A stretch of 64,000 nt of DNA from Cinclus cinclus (GCF_963662255.1 NC_085052.1:10995807-11059806), one strand, 5' to 3'. Positions 50,221 through 64,000 are shown, counted from the first letter of the stretch. Numbers and translations: made by a program. The notes: a model not told the origin generated them from the sequence alone.

Positions 50221-51956
50221 ATGCTGATGGGTTAATCTCTTCTTTAGAAAACAGCTTCCTAATGCATCAGGACAGCTGCCTGGGATACACCTCATTTAGC
50301 GGCAATTGTCTCTGTAATGTTTATAACCCTCCCACTGCCATCCAATATACAGTCATCATTTATCCACTCATTTGACTAACACAATGTTAAAATGCCCTTC
50401 CCGTGCTTTGTTTTGCTTACTTTTCCATTCCCTTGCTGTCCCCTTGTCAGAGATGTTAAAACCTCTTTTGAGCGACTGGCATCTCTGTGTCAAGGATTTG
50501 TGACTCGGGATGCTTTCCCCATTCTTTACCCCGCAGCCTCTCCCTCCTGTTTAATTACAAGCTAGGGAGTGTGAGACATCATCTATCATTTCCTTGTTCA
50601 TTATATTCAACAGATGCATGTTTTGGGCTCTTCAAAAAACTGACCAGGCATATGGAGCATGTTAATCTGCTTGTGAAATCTGGCCTTTTAAAATTAACAA
50701 TACCCTTGTCTCCTCAGATGAAAACTTAGTAAATGAGGGGGGAAAGCCCCCAAAACACCTGAATTTTAAGGCCCCTAGTATCATTCTTAAGCCTTTCTTG
50801 GGCAGTAGTTTGTCACAGTCCAGATGTGAGTACTCTTTTGTAAAAGCAACCACACTGTTTGGGATCATCTGCATCACGTGAGTTGGGTGGGGATGGCCAG
50901 AAATTCATGCAGTGCTACATAAAATCTGAAACCTCTGAAAGTTAAATAGAGCTTTCCAGACAACTTTCTACAAGATGATGATCTTGAAACGGAATACAAG
51001 CATGTGCCTACTTTTTGTTCTGGCCATAGGTGGCACGTGTGGCATTGAAACCTGGCACACAGAGGAGGTTGAAGGACACAACTTTTTCCTTAGGTACGTG
51101 GCTTGGGCATGCCAATAAAAACCTGTCAGAATGAACATGCTCCCAACCGTGCTTGGTCTGATAGCAGAGAGGTCTCTTACACCATTGTTTCTTCTGAGTT
51201 TTAAATCCATGTGGCATTGTGGACAGTACAGATAATCCCAGCCACTAAGGAGAACAACATTTTTCTCAGACACATGGCTGCAGTTCAGTAAACAGAGCTC
51301 AGTTGAATGATCCAGAGCAAAAGGTTTCATTTCTTTTTCTTCCTCTTCCTTAACTTTCTTTGGGATAAAAGAGATGCACAGTCAGCTCAGTGATTTTGAG
51401 TGATTCCTTGAGATTTAGCATTTACTTGAGCAATAATGTTACTCTGAGGCATAAAAAACACACAAGACTGAAGATATGAAATTTGTAGAACACATGGCAA
51501 GCATGAATGGAATAAAAACTATACTGCAAGTGGATTTATGCTGTTTACCTCTCACTAATCATAGAGGTAGCTTGAATAGCTCCCTATTCTTTTGGTGTTG
51601 CTCTCAGTCTGTCAGGCAACTGTGCCATCTGACAATTGAAAACTTCACCTGTAAGTATACTGCTGATATTTGAAGCAGGTTCCTGAAAAACACGCAGCAG
51701 AGTTGAAATCTGAAGCTTTGGTCCTGAGAGAGATGGGGAAGAGAGGAGGGATGTCCTGAAAACATGGTAAAGAACTTTGATGAGAAGAGTGATCCTCCAA
51801 GAAAACAACACATGATCTGAAATTGTAAAATGCACAGTGATACAGCCATGTATTCCTTCCTGGCAGAGCCTGGGTTTGCAAGGTGCTGAGAACTGGTCCT
51901 CTATGATATGTAGTTGTGCAAATCTGTCTGTTTCAAGGGTGTTCCTGCCTCCATGA

Positions 51957-51999
51957 AAAAAAAAAAAAACAAAAAAACCAAAACAAAGCAAAAAAAGAA
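51957..51999. repeat. A-rich tract (possible decayed poly-A)
   Basis: About 13 A are followed by ACAAAAAAACCAAAACAAAG-type sequence. It could be an old poly-A tail of a plus-strand insertion ending near 51955, but no recognisable retroposon or mRNA body precedes it. Confidence 0.7.
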
Positions 52000-54900
52000 T
52001 GACAAGCTAAAAATCAAAGGCTTGAGATGCTTTGTGACAGTTGTGTGTGGTTGCTAATTACTCTGGTATCAGCAACTTCTGAGTAAGTTTTTATGTTCCA
52101 TGCTGAGTAGCAATTATTCTTTGGTCGACAGCAAGACTCATGGAGAGCTTTGGCTCTAGTGTTTGTATCACTGCACTGTTTAGTTTGTAAGGTGAAAACT
52201 AAAGTTTTCTCCTACTTTCTTTGGGTTGTTTCACACTGTGTGTGGCTGTTGGCCATGTATTAATAGTACATAAGAAAGCTGATCAAATAACTACCTGATC
52301 CAGAGGCCATAGAGCAACAGAGAGAGTAAGAGCCAGGAAAAAAATGTGGTGATCCCTCAATATAACCAACCACCCTGTAGCCTAGAGGCCTCTTGAATCA
52401 GAGACTGTATCTACATCTCTGTGCTGAACAGTCCTCAAGAGACCTACCATCCTCTCCAAATGCATCTAATTGCTTTCTGAATCCAGTTATATTTTCCTCC
52501 TTGGCATGTTGAAAAGCTTCATTTGTTACAGGCTAATGAGCTTAATAAGCTGAAGCTGTGTTTTTATTGAAAGGTTAATGATTGCAAACATTTAAATAGT
52601 TAAATCAACTCCTTAGCTGAGTGTGGAGTTACAGAGGAAGGGAACAAACAAGCCTAACTCTTCTGGGAAGGCTGCTGAGGAATTTGAGTTAGCATGGGTT
52701 TTGGAGGCTTGGAGTTGCTGGGGCTTACCTTACCACTATGATGTTCCAGCTCACATCATTTCTACTTTCCTTTCTGCTGAGCTGGGTTTAGGCCACATTA
52801 AATCCTGAACTGAGACAATCTTTTCCCTGCAGCTTCTTTGTGTCTCAAGCTACTTTTTTCTTGAGTTAGTTTTGTAGTTAACATCTGCTGTTTCATATTA
52901 TGTGACTGCTTTTTCTCCATGAATCATCCCTTAAGTTTTTACAGTTTGTGGTGCTGGTCAAACAATCCATTGACAACAGCTTTGTTACTTCTGAAAGTGT
53001 GTTGTTTTGACCTCTTAAGGTGAAGTGGTTTTATCACTACAAGTCAAATGATTGCTTTTTAACTGTAAAATAGAGCTTTGTTTGGTTACACTTGAGAAAA
53101 ACTCTAAAAAGCTAGAATGAGGGACTCCTTATGCATTTGATAGCAGCCAAATAGCTCTACATTTTTTAAATAGTCAAATATAATTGATGGTAATGTCACC
53201 TTGGGAAAATTAGAAGGTTTCCCTCTTACAGGTGATGAAAAAAAGAGTGTGTGTATGAAAAGAGCATGGAAAGAGCATTTGGGTCTTTTTTCTTTCCAGG
53301 AATGTTGATTTTGTGCAGCGCCTAAGTGACAGAAAGAGTGAAATAAAGACAAATGGCAGCAAAATAATTCCAGAGGTAATGTCACCATAATGCTTCCATC
53401 GGGAGTGTTCCACTGCACTTTTTGCCTTTCCTTTTTGTCTGTGAGATCCCACTTTTTATTGAAATGTTGGAAATTCTGCCTCCCTGTCTTTCCTTCCTCA
53501 ACTGGCCAACAAAAGCTGGTAAATGAAGGATCCTGCAGTCTCTAAGTTGCAGTATAATTTTGTCAGGCACAGTGGTTTATCAACATAGAATTCTAATATC
53601 CAGCTGACTACACGGATGGCCTATGAAGGCCCACTTGGAAAGCATACTAAACTCAACAGAGGCTCCTGTTGACTTAAATGGGCCCTAGACCAGGCCTGGA
53701 ATGAAATCTGTCTCAAATTGCCAGTTGACAAAAATCCAGGATGGTGGTTTTATTTGGAAGAAGCTGTGAAACAGAGAAGTAAAATGGGCAGGAACAAAGC
53801 AATGGCAAAATAAAGATAATAATTTAGGCTCACAAATGGGAGAAAACTGCTAACCAGCAGAAAAGAGCTCTGGAAAAGCCTCTCAGAAGAACTAGCAAAG
53901 GGAGAATCCTAACTGGCTCCAGGATCAATATTGATAACATAATGAGACAGCTTCCGGAGTTCTCCCACTTGCAACAGCAGGAATCAGGATTCTTTTCTCT
54001 GGTCTCACAGCAACTCATTTGCTTTAATGCTTTTCTGTGTGGTTTCAAAGGTCTGGGATTTTTGCTTGTGTAAATTAGCCTAAAGGGAAAAACATTTTGC
54101 TTTAAAAAATCATTTTCTTAGTCATCTGAACACAGGAAGGGGAATGGTGTTGGAATCTTTTCTTGGCTTCTCTTGTGTTCAGTGCTTGTCTCTGCTAATA
54201 GCATTTTCTATGCAATTTTTATTGATTTCAAGATGTAGAGGGAGAAAAGGACGCTGTATAATACACATTCTTGATTGTGAGCTGATAGCCAGTTCCCTGA
54301 TCTTTGCCAGTTTTGTTTTGATTTTTTTTTTTTTACTAAGACTGAACAAGTAAGAGTAATATGCCATATGTTAGAACCTACCCTATGAGAAAACAGTAGA
54401 TATGTTCCCCTCTCTAAGAATGGGCCATGGGCAACTTCAGGGATGTTCTCAGTGTCTATAATCTATGTAATTTTAAATTGTATGGCTTAAGTGGAAGACA
54501 GCTGTACTCTCATGGCTTATTCCTTGTGTTGGGAAAACAGAAATATGGCTTCCATAACCATGGCTTGTTTATGACAAAATGCTTCATCCCAAAAGCCTCT
54601 GGTGCCTCTTTCATGGCCACCTGGACTGTAGGGCTGAAAGCACAGCCCATTTCATTTGTCTGAAAGAAAGCTGCAGAACCCAATGAACAAACACTCCAGA
54701 AGAGGGACCAGTTCCTCAGAAAAGCTGCAGGAGGACTTTGGCAAGGGAGAGAAGCTAGCCACTGAAACCCAAGTTCTTTCACATAAGGCAGCAGGGTGAA
54801 ACCCTATTTTAGAAACTAGTTGAGTGGTCTTAAAACCTTTGTAGTCTGAAAAGAGACCGCTTAAAGTATTGCACTGATGGCCATGGTAAATAAGAGAAAA

Positions 54901-57710
54901 AAAATTGAGGAATAAGGGGATGTTAGTCCTTAAAAGGATGGAAAGGCTAAAAGGGTAACCTTTTCCCTCTAGTTAAGGAATAGAGTGGAGGTTGTCTAAT
55001 CTTGCAAAGAAGAAAAGCCAGAAATATCCTTAGAGGCAATGCTGCCTTTTTAAGGCACACAGTAAGCTGATAGCCAAAGGCAACAGAAGAAACAGTGAAA
55101 GGGAACAGCAGAAAGCTGAGACTCAGTGTGAAAAGATACCTAAAATTTAGGGAGCCTGAGGGTATGTGGTTTAACCAGACCACTGAGGATTTTTCCACAG
55201 TAGAGGCTCAGTTGCCATATTAAATCAGCACACATAACATTAAGCTATGGCTATTGTCTTGAGGCACTTATTTTGCACACTGCAAATTAAGATGACGAGC
55301 TTTAACCCTTTTCTGCTGCTGGCTGAACTACATTAAAATGCAAATTCCTTTGCATTTTCTGCAGACACACCAGTACCCATCACTGAAGCATGGCTATGTG
55401 AACCATGAATCTCAGATATGTGATGGAGCCATCAGTCACAGAATCCCATAATCACTTTACTACACTCCTTAGCTCTGGAGGAGTGCCTGGTACCACATGG
55501 GGCTTAACAAACAGTCAGTGCTTCTCACGCTTGGAAGACACTCATTTTACTGCAGGTCCAATTGGCTGTGCCTGGCTGCAGGAAAACAACACAGGATTTC
55601 TCAGGGTTTCTCTCTCTGTGGAAGTCAGCCCTTAATAGAACAGTTCCCAGTATTACTGGGAGCAGCAAATTTGACATGTATGTGGTTTGGCAAGATTTCA
55701 TCTTGAATAAATGAGTGTGGGATTTACTTTAGCACCTGCTGCTCTTTTTACAGTGCCAATTTATACCTCAGTAGGAATGTTTCCATATAATGCAGTTGTT
55801 TAAGGAAGTATTATAATTTTATGGTGCTTATCTGTCTACTATTCAAGTCATGTAAATGTTGTGGATGTTAGTCCACTCAAATTTATACCTTTCATTATTC
55901 TGCGCAAGTACTTTGTGGCCACAGTTTTGTTTCCTTTTCTAACACCCCTAGCCACATCATTACCTGAAGGTTTAAAATCAAACCAAACTATGGAAATCCC
56001 CATTGATTTTTTTTTTTAACTGTCTGTATATCTCTGAGAGCTCATTGAGCTGGGGTTATTTTAGGACCGTGTAAAGACATACACACATTTAGACTATTCT
56101 TCCTGAAAAAGTCTAGCATTAATAAAAAGTAATTATGGAAATGCAGGTGTTGAGCTTTTCTCTAACCCCATGTTATAGTCTGTAAATTGTCTGAAACCAT
56201 CAATTTAAGTACTTAGAACTGGGAAGTCTTGACTGAATGGTAGCCCAGTTTGTTTAATGGAGGTGATATACAAAATTATGTTTCCTGGGACTGGAATTTA
56301 AAAGTGAATCAAAAGCTCTAGAGAACCTTAATTCCTGTAGTTGTTCAAGGCACAGAGGAAGCTGCTAAACCAGCAGGAGCTGATTTGATGTCTATGCAGG
56401 GAGAAGACAAGGAAATGGAAAGAACCTACTGTTTCTTTTTCTGGCTGCTGAGATATAGTATGCAATATCTTGGGGATCTTATCCACCATATTCCTGTTTG
56501 TATTTTATCCTTAGGATGTATTTCCTGTGCTTTGATGAAGTCTTGTCAGTATTCAAGAAACTACAGGCTTGAACCTGCAGTTTTGTCTGGGACTACCCCA
56601 TAAGCAAGGGACTTGTTTATCATTCAGTTTTCCAGCATGGGTGACTGCCATTTAGTGACGCCTATTAGTTTTCCTTACTTTTTCCTTGGAAAAAAATAAG
56701 GAAACTGGAATTGTGCCACGTACCCACAAACACTTTCAACTGCCCTTCAGCACAAACCAGCAGCTGGAACTCAACAGCAGCCCTGAGAGGTGACTCACAG
56801 TGTGGTGGAGTTGGAACCAAAGCCTAAATTTGTCCTGCCTCTCTTTAGTGTTTAACTTGGGTATTTCATTTCTTCAGCTGTCAGGTGGGACCTCAAAGGA
56901 TTGTGAGAAATTGGACAGGCCTTGCATGCTGTTCTAGAAGGGCTTCTCTTTCTCTCATGTTCAAGAGAAAAGGGGATATGGGATGAAATTGGTTTCCAGT
57001 TCAGGAGGAAAAGTATCTTGTGGGAGTATCTGGAGTCCTATGGAATGAATTGCAGCTGTGGTCAGCAGCTGGAATGGTTTGGAAGCTTGCACTTCTGAAT
57101 GTTGGGAAGCCAAGAGAAGAGCTGGACACTCATGTCAGACAAGATTCTAGAACAGGTTCTCACAGTCACAACTGATACAAGACCAGGCCCAAAAAGCAAT
57201 CCTGCACCACCAATAATCCTATTTTAAGCGATTGCCGTGGTTCAAGTTGGAGAACTCCTTCTACTATAAAAGGGGTTTTTTTGGTAAAGGGTTATTTGCA
57301 ATCTTTGACAAGCTCCTGTAGATAATGCTCAGAATACCAAGACTTTCAGCAACAGGACTAAATAGATATGAATGAAGAACCACAGTAAACTGGGCATTAT
57401 CTTCAGTCAGAGCCACCAGGACAAGTTAGGCTTAATTTTCCTAAGCTGGATTTCTTTTCAGTCACTTAGTTTTACCCTTGTCATCACCAAGGGAACCTTT
57501 AAAACATCTGGAAAAAAACTTCCAGGAATATTGCACTTCTCCTTATTCCCTGACATGACAGACCCCTTATCAGTGTAGACACTCAAGGTTTTTCCTAACA
57601 TCACCTGCTCATCTTTGTTTTACCCTCACTGCTTGGGACCCAGGCCATACAGCCCATCTCTGGTGAAATGCGTTACATGCCAAAGCTCTCTGAAATCAAA
57701 GAGACAGGAA

Positions 57711-57779
57711 ATAAAATAAAATAAAATAAAATAAAATAAAATAAAATAAAATAAAATAAAATAAAATAATAAAATAAAA
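57711..57779. repeat. ATAAA pentanucleotide microsatellite
   Basis: About 13 perfect ATAAA units, with one interruption (AATAATAAAA) near the right end. Confidence 0.95.
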
Positions 57780-58106
57780 GCAACTGCCTAAGGCCCACAG
57801 ATACCCTTTCCACAAGGAAAGAAAGGCAAATATCAGACCAGGAGATTGTGCAGTCATTGTCAGTGCTTACTTTAAACAAGCTGTTTCTTTGATGCTGTTT
57901 TGGTTTTGATTACGTTTGATTATATAGTGGGATGTAAGAGATTTGGCACTGAAATCCTCTATGGACACTTGCTTCTGCAAAAAAAAATAAAAATAAAAGC
58001 AACAAGTTGCCCTTGTTTGGAGGGATGTGTTTAAAAAAGTGTCATTTTTAGACAGTGAAAGCAAGATTACTGCTCATCAGAAACACTCAAGTGAGAAAAG
58101 TTTTCT

Positions 58107-58152
58107 CAGTGATTTTTTTTGGTTTTAACAGTGATTTTTTTTTTGGTTTTAA
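58107..58152. repeat. Tandem duplication of about 22-24 bp
   Basis: CAGTGA, a T run and GGTTTTAA occur twice in direct succession (58107-58128 and 58129-58152). The copies differ only in the length of the T run (8 against 10). Confidence 0.92.
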
Positions 58153-60849
58153 ATCCTCCATTAAGTCCTGAGCACAGAAAAGGCCTTGGTGTATCTGCAA
58201 AAATAATTTGAAACTTCTTTTCTGATTTTTGTCTGTTTAGTTCTGTACTGTGGCTCTGTGCCCTGGGGAATCAAGGCATTTTTTAGGGGAAAGGGAGAGT
58301 TACAAAACCCTCAGATGGCTTTACACAGCTTTCTGTTTTGCTCTGCTCTAACTGATGAAACTCCTAGCTGGCCAGATGTTAGGTTCCTGAACCAGAACAC
58401 ACGACCAAGTCTCCTCTCCCATTTTTTTTCACTCCTGATTTTCTGAGAGAAGGAGGGGCCATTGCTTGACCATACATTCAATATATCACTAAAGTTGAAC
58501 TAGATGTGGTTCAGCCCCAAAATGAGCTTAGACAACTCTGTACATCTGCCTGCTGCTATCTGCTCTATTTACATTTCCTTTAGGAAGTCCTGGGCTATAC
58601 AGATCACAAGGAGGACATGGGACATTCCAGATGTGGTTCAAAAAAGCAAACACATATAAACATCTGTGCAAAACTCTATTAAATGATATGTATTAATTTT
58701 TTAGAAGGATTAAATTCTTTATAATGGAAGAATAAGTACTTTTCTTGAGGTTTGAGGAAAGCATATGTTCTAATTTAACATGTAAGTAGGTTTGCAAGAC
58801 AAATTGTAACCTTTGGATGGTTTGGGGATTTTTTTATTGCCTGCAATTGGTGACCTAAATTCTTGACTCTGTGCTTGCCAGCTGTCCTCTCTTCAGGGAC
58901 TCCCATGCATCGTTTCCTGTGTTGGTTATTCTGCCTAGAATTCTCCATGCCATGTACTTGCACCTCATATCTTTACCACAATAACTCTGTCTGTCCACTT
59001 AAGAGAGCTGATTCTTTTTAAACTATCTTCCAGGTTGTTTCTATTTAAGGTAAACTATTTAATGTTTGCTAAGCCTCCCAAATAACTCAAGATCATGAGG
59101 GAAGATGGGACATAATTTAGTTCTGCACTGGGTATCAGAGATGATGCAGAAAACACATGAGGGGTAACAGAATGTCATGGTCAGCAGCAGACAAACCTAA
59201 GTGGATTATGCACAGGTGAATAGATATGCAATTGGTAGCTCCTAAGATGCTTCAGGGAAGCTGGCATGTCACCATGCATCTTGCTTGATTTGCCAAGACT
59301 AAGGGCATTTTGTTAGAAATCCAACACAAAAGACAGGCGGAGAAGCTGAACAAATTGCTTACATTTATAGCAAATAGAGCTAGAAACTGAATTGTAACAA
59401 ATAGAATTCTGGGTGTCCAGAGAGTTGCCATTGTATTAAAAAACATTACCCATTTTTTCCCTTGTTTGTGTGGTTCCTTGTGATTTACCAGCAGTGCTCC
59501 TCAAAGTTATTCTGTTATCACAGAAATATGATTTTAACAATTTTTCTTATCTAGCCTGCAGCACACCATGTTTTTCATTCTTCAGAATATGTAGTACATG
59601 TTGAGTTAGCCATACATGCAGTTCTTCCCTCATCACCTGCTCCAAATCCCACTTGTCTCTCCAAGTGAATGTGTAAAACCCAACTACACAAATCACTGAA
59701 CTCCCAATGCAGTGCATTCAGGCACTCATTTATTCTAAAGTAATGCTGTCCAAGTGGAGGAATTGAAACATGCAATGCTGTCCTCCACCAGATGTTGGGC
59801 TGGTTTAAATGCAAATAAACACCCAAAGGGAAAACAAGACAGTGGAATATAATATACTGCTGAGATATGGGCTAGAGTTGTGCATAACCCAACTTTCTTA
59901 TAGTTTCAGATTTTTATTTATTTTTAAAGTTTCTTTGCAAGGCAATTTCATTCTTACCCCCTTGTGGTGGTATGTCCTGCTGAGTGCAATATTCTTGCAA
60001 TGTTCCTGCTTTCCCCTTCATTTGCTTATATATATCCTCAGAGTAACAAGGATTGTATTTGTCTGTGGATTTTTCCTTTCCCTTCTGGAAATATTTATGC
60101 TCCCTGTGTTGAGCAGAGCATTAGCTCCTCACTGCCACTGAGTCTCCAGAGGACAGGACAGAGAGGTGAAGTGGGTTTTCTGGTCCTATCACTCAGGGTG
60201 GTAATTAAAGTTTTTCACACAATATCTCTTCTCAGATGCCTGCCAAAAGCCCTGTAAGAGATTGATCTGTTTTAGGAGAATAAACCTTGGGCCGAAAATC
60301 AGATGGATAGATGGAGACCCTTCATGTGGGGGCATAGCCTTAGGGGACAGGGCAGGAGAAGCCAAAAGATGACATTCCTTCACATCAGTTTTATTTCTTG
60401 CAGCAGAAGACAAAGGACAGGATGAGAAGACAAGGTTTTCTTTCATAGCTCTTTGTTCCTACCTCAAATATATCAACCCTGCAATCATCCTGAAGTTTCA
60501 TTAATGCCCTTTTGCCACTTCTGACATTTGTACGCTTTCTGATCCTTTGCTCTCTCTCCCCTCCCCTTCCTAATTCTGTACTCATATAAATTTTTATTCA
60601 CCATTCCCCTCCTCCTCCTCCAGTCTGTTCCCAGAATGGCCTGTTAAACTCTCTGTTCCACACAACACAGTGTGGCTGGTTCTCTCAAAGAGTGGTTGTT
60701 ACACAGAACGATGGTTTGTGAAAATCATCCTGTCTGGAGCAGGACAAGAGGGAAGCACGGGAACTGAACTGTGAAACAAGGCACAGCTAAATCACAGACA
60801 AATCCCAGGGCTACTTTGTAGTGAGGTTTTTGTGGTTTTTTAGTTTGTC

Positions 60850-60878
60850 TTTTTTTTTTTTTTGGGGGGGGGGGGGGG
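60850..60878. repeat. Abutting poly-T and poly-G tracts
   Basis: About 14 T are followed directly by about 15 G. The G run can form quadruplexes and is a likely site of sequencing length error. Confidence 0.95.
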
Positions 60879-62027
60879 TGTGGGTGAGGATTATTCTGCA
60901 CATTGCTTCATAGTTATAAACAAAACCCCTGATCAATTTTTTTGCTAGACTTGCCTTCACTTGTGGAAATTCTTTGGTCTCTGGGTATAAATGTGAGAAT
61001 TTGCTGCTAATAACACAGAAAATATTGAAAATTAAAGCAATCATATGGGTTTTGCAGAGCCACAGGGCCCTCTGCCTTGGAAGGTTTGCCAGGAAGTCAA
61101 TTCAGGGTCTCGATTAATTGGAGTCTTAGAGTTGAGATGGAACAGGGGAGCCAAACAGGTGAACACATGGGAATACAATAGGAAAAGAAAATGCAACCAC
61201 ATGAATCACTATCCTTTCTGGATGTTAAAGTATCTCTGCTTGGGTTTCAAAGGGTTTTTCAGGTGGATGTGTCTGATCTTTGGCTTCCAACTGTAGTTTA
61301 ACACACCTTGAAGGTGAAGCTATTATTTTTACCAGGTATTTTCACAAAGGAAGGTGCTTTCTGAAAGAAAAGGAAATTACAGGAATAGTCTGTTTCTAGA
61401 ATGATTTTGGTTGCTGTGAATTTTTCATAAAAGTGAAAAGTGGTTAATTTTTGAAAGGAAGAAGATTGCTGTCTATATACAATATATACTTTACTGTGTT
61501 TCTTCTTCTTGACCAAATGAAGGCTCAACAGTGAAAGCAGGTTAACACAGAAATTTTAGCACTTGCCTCCCTCTAGTCATAACTAAAATAAATAATCTCT
61601 CTGCATGTGTTAAAAAAAAAAGTTTCATTGTTGTTTTATTGAATATTGCACTATTAGAGCTACCACAATCCATTTTCCTGCTGGGAAGTTAGAGCATGAC
61701 TGTGCTGTGGCCTCTGCTGGATGATGCCCAGTGCCAGGCAAGTCCTCCAAAAGGAATATTCTCTGTTTGCTACCAGAAAATATTGGCACAAAAGGGTTGG
61801 ATAAGATAGACTCTGTTTAGTCTACATGAGTGATTTCCTGGCTCCTTTTATTTCTTACTTTAAACTCTCCCTAGTGAGTTTTTAAATCTTCTGTTGGGAT
61901 TAGTCATCTGATGAAAGGAGTTGCTTTGCAATTAAGGCTCAGTTCCTCTACAAGTTAAATGGATCATCAGAAATTTCAGTGAAGTTTTGAAAATTTGGTA
62001 GGCTGGCCCTATTTTAATTTGTTGGCA

Positions 62028-62071
62028 TTTTTTTGTTTTGTTTTGTTTGTTGTTTTGTTTTTTTGTTTTTT
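62028..62071. repeat. T-rich TTTTG-like low-complexity tract
   Basis: Irregular TTTTG and TTTG units with longer T runs; a decayed relative of the TTTTG repeats seen elsewhere in the window. Confidence 0.85.
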
Positions 62072-64000
62072 AAGTAGGGAAATTGTTTCTTTAGTGACTC
62101 TTGAAATCTAACACAGAGTGAACTTTCCTATTTCTTCCTCCATGGCATAGATGATTGCAGTTATTTGGCATGTTAACAGAGGGCATGTTCAGATACACAC
62201 ACACAAAAAAAATAAAATTAGTAAGAGAAAGACAGAGAATAATTCACAATCTCACCCAAGAAAACAGCCTCAGAAACAGCTTGCAAGGGGGTGACTGCCA
62301 TGGACTCTGAGCCTATGTTGTACATATTTCAGATCCATCAATATTTTCCTTTACAGAGGCACCAGCGTGGGAGTACTGAAAAAAAAAAAGGAAATAAACA
62401 GGCTGTGTTAGTTTGTCTGGTTTCCTGGAAGGTGCTAAATTGCTCAAATGCTGCTGGGGCCTCTGCTGAGCACGCAGCTCTGGGGAAGCAGCTGAACCTG
62501 TCTCCCTGAGGAGCTGTCTTTCTGTAGGTACAAAGCACCCATTTTATTAATACAACATAAAACCTTTAGCTTCTGCAAGCCAGGTGCTCCACAACCTTTA
62601 GATGTTTTGGAATTTTATTTTTTTACAGTTAATAAAATTTCTTTGCTTGAAATAAATTGTGGTGTATTTCTTGGGTCTTCTGGTTATGTGTCTGTAAAAT
62701 ACATTTTTTTTTCAGCTTTTTTCCAAAAGCATGGTAATTATTAATTTTATACTCTGTAAAACAGGGAATCAGATATAAATCACGTGGTTCCTGGAGGTGT
62801 GGTTTTATGAGAATCATTGAGTTGCTCTAAGATTCAGAGCTTTGACAGGTCCAGTCTCTATAAACTTGACAGTAAATTTAAGGCCAAGTCTAAGGTCAAG
62901 AAAATTAAGCAAGTGCCTTAAGCAGGAACCTGCAGAGAATTATAAAGGAGGTATCACCTACTGAGACAACGTCAGTGCTGTGGAAATCTGGGCTGACAGC
63001 TGATGGCTGAGCATGTGGCAGCTCTGGGAAAGGCCAGCACTTGCCCATGGGTGAAGCAGCTCCCAGTGAAATTGGAACAAGGGTCAGCTAATGGGTGCTT
63101 GTCCAAACCCCCTGAACTCATGTAAGCAAGAGCATCTCCTCAGAAAGGTTTTCTCTTGGCTCTACTTCTGCTGCTCACCAAAAACAAACATCTCTTACTT
63201 TGTTACTTTCTCCCCTCCTAATTTAAAGTTCACTTCCATGTATGTAGATTTACAACAGACAGGTGGAAGGTGTGCGGGACAAAAATGTTTCCTTTTTGTC
63301 TTCTTAATCCTGAAAGGAAAATGGAAAAGATAATATATCTGTAAAGGAGAGAAGCAGTAGTAGTGGGTGTATTTCTGTGTGTATTAAGTTGCATTGGAGA
63401 CTAAATTTGTTTCTGTGACAAATTTCTCAGTGCCTTTCTCTGGGGTGGTACACATGACAAATGACAGGCTGTGAAACACAAGGTGTTGTTAAGGTTTATT
63501 TCCCATTACACCTTGTTTGACAAAAACTTGCTAATTCAAAGTGGCATGGGCAGACCTGTAGAATGTTTCTTCACGAGTCTAAAATAAGACTTGGAGGTTT
63601 ATTTTTACTTGCTCTCCCTCAGAAATCTTAGACTTCTTAAACAAAAACTTCCAAGACATTATTATTGCACTGCTCTCTGAGCATCTATGAGTCCTGCAGC
63701 TTCCGCTGGCTAAACCTTTCCTTCCTCCCAGTTAATCTAAGCTGCACAGACAAGCCACATCAGCCAAACCATGCTCTTAAGCTGAATTACTTCCAGCCAC
63801 ATGGCAAAAGAAAGAGAGTTCAGTAGTAACCAAGCCTCCCTGCTAAGGCACAGAACCTTTCTGTCTCTTTGTTTACAGGTCTGCATTTTCTCTTTGTCCC
63901 CAGCCCTGTTGTCAGCTGAACTGGCCATGGATCCTGGTTCACACTGCCTGGTGCATGGGTCCTCCCAGGGGATAACAGGCTGCCACAGAGGTGAAGGCAG

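Larger units (their letters stand above)
48850..64000. other. Non-coding DNA upstream of the PTPN20-like remnant
   Basis: N-terminal exons of the minus-strand pseudogene would be expected on this side. None was recognised by eye. Open frames at 50968-51330 and 51584-51991 (minus) are the longest but match no family I know. Small repeats are listed separately. Confidence 0.6.

Noticed and set aside
51584..51991. 135-codon minus-strand open frame
   Set aside because: It begins inside an A-rich low-complexity tract (Phe run) and shows no recognisable domain.
51590..51999. Processed pseudogene with poly-A tail ending at the A-rich tract
   Set aside because: No mRNA-like body, homology or target-site duplication was recognised upstream of the A run.

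Overview
This is vertebrate, almost certainly avian, nuclear DNA, and most of it is non-coding. The evidence is an AT-rich, CpG-poor background with no dense open reading frames, two old CR1-type LINE 3' fragments (the dominant retroposon of birds and other sauropsids), an LTR with a TATA box and AATAAA signal, and many simple repeats. Nothing resembles a prokaryotic operon, CRISPR array or plasmid. A songbird is plausible, but the sequence alone cannot fix the species.

The only stretch I can assign to a protein family lies on the minus strand at 45022-47130. Two neighbouring exons encode most of a classical protein-tyrosine-phosphatase domain, closest in my recollection to PTPN20 (the PTPN13/PTPN20 branch). 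The upstream exon (46796-47130) has consensus splice sites and correct phase, and carries recognisable YINA, PLP and DFWQMVWE motifs. It is broken by three in-frame stop codons, each one base from the residue expected in the family. The downstream exon (45321 down to about 45022) keeps an intact WPD loop and HCSTGIGRSG catalytic loop, then decays in the Q-loop region. This looks like a unitary, non-processed PTPN20 pseudogene, or less likely a drastically re-spliced gene. I did not find its amino-terminal or final carboxy-terminal parts.

Layout: 1-34060 is intergenic or intronic DNA with CR1 fragments at about 5041-5292 and 14216-14480 and a 180-bp GAAA/GAAAA tract at 7124-7303. 34061-34889 holds two long polypurine/polypyrimidine microsatellites of opposite strand polarity. 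34890-45021 is unique non-coding DNA. 45022-47130 is the pseudogene. 47190-48845 is a degenerate pyrimidine-rich minisatellite with a unit of about 41 bp, split by a solo-LTR-like insertion at about 48172-48645. 48850-64000 is more non-coding DNA with minor repeats. Most of the remaining open frames are under 145 codons and overlap low-complexity DNA or show no family signature.
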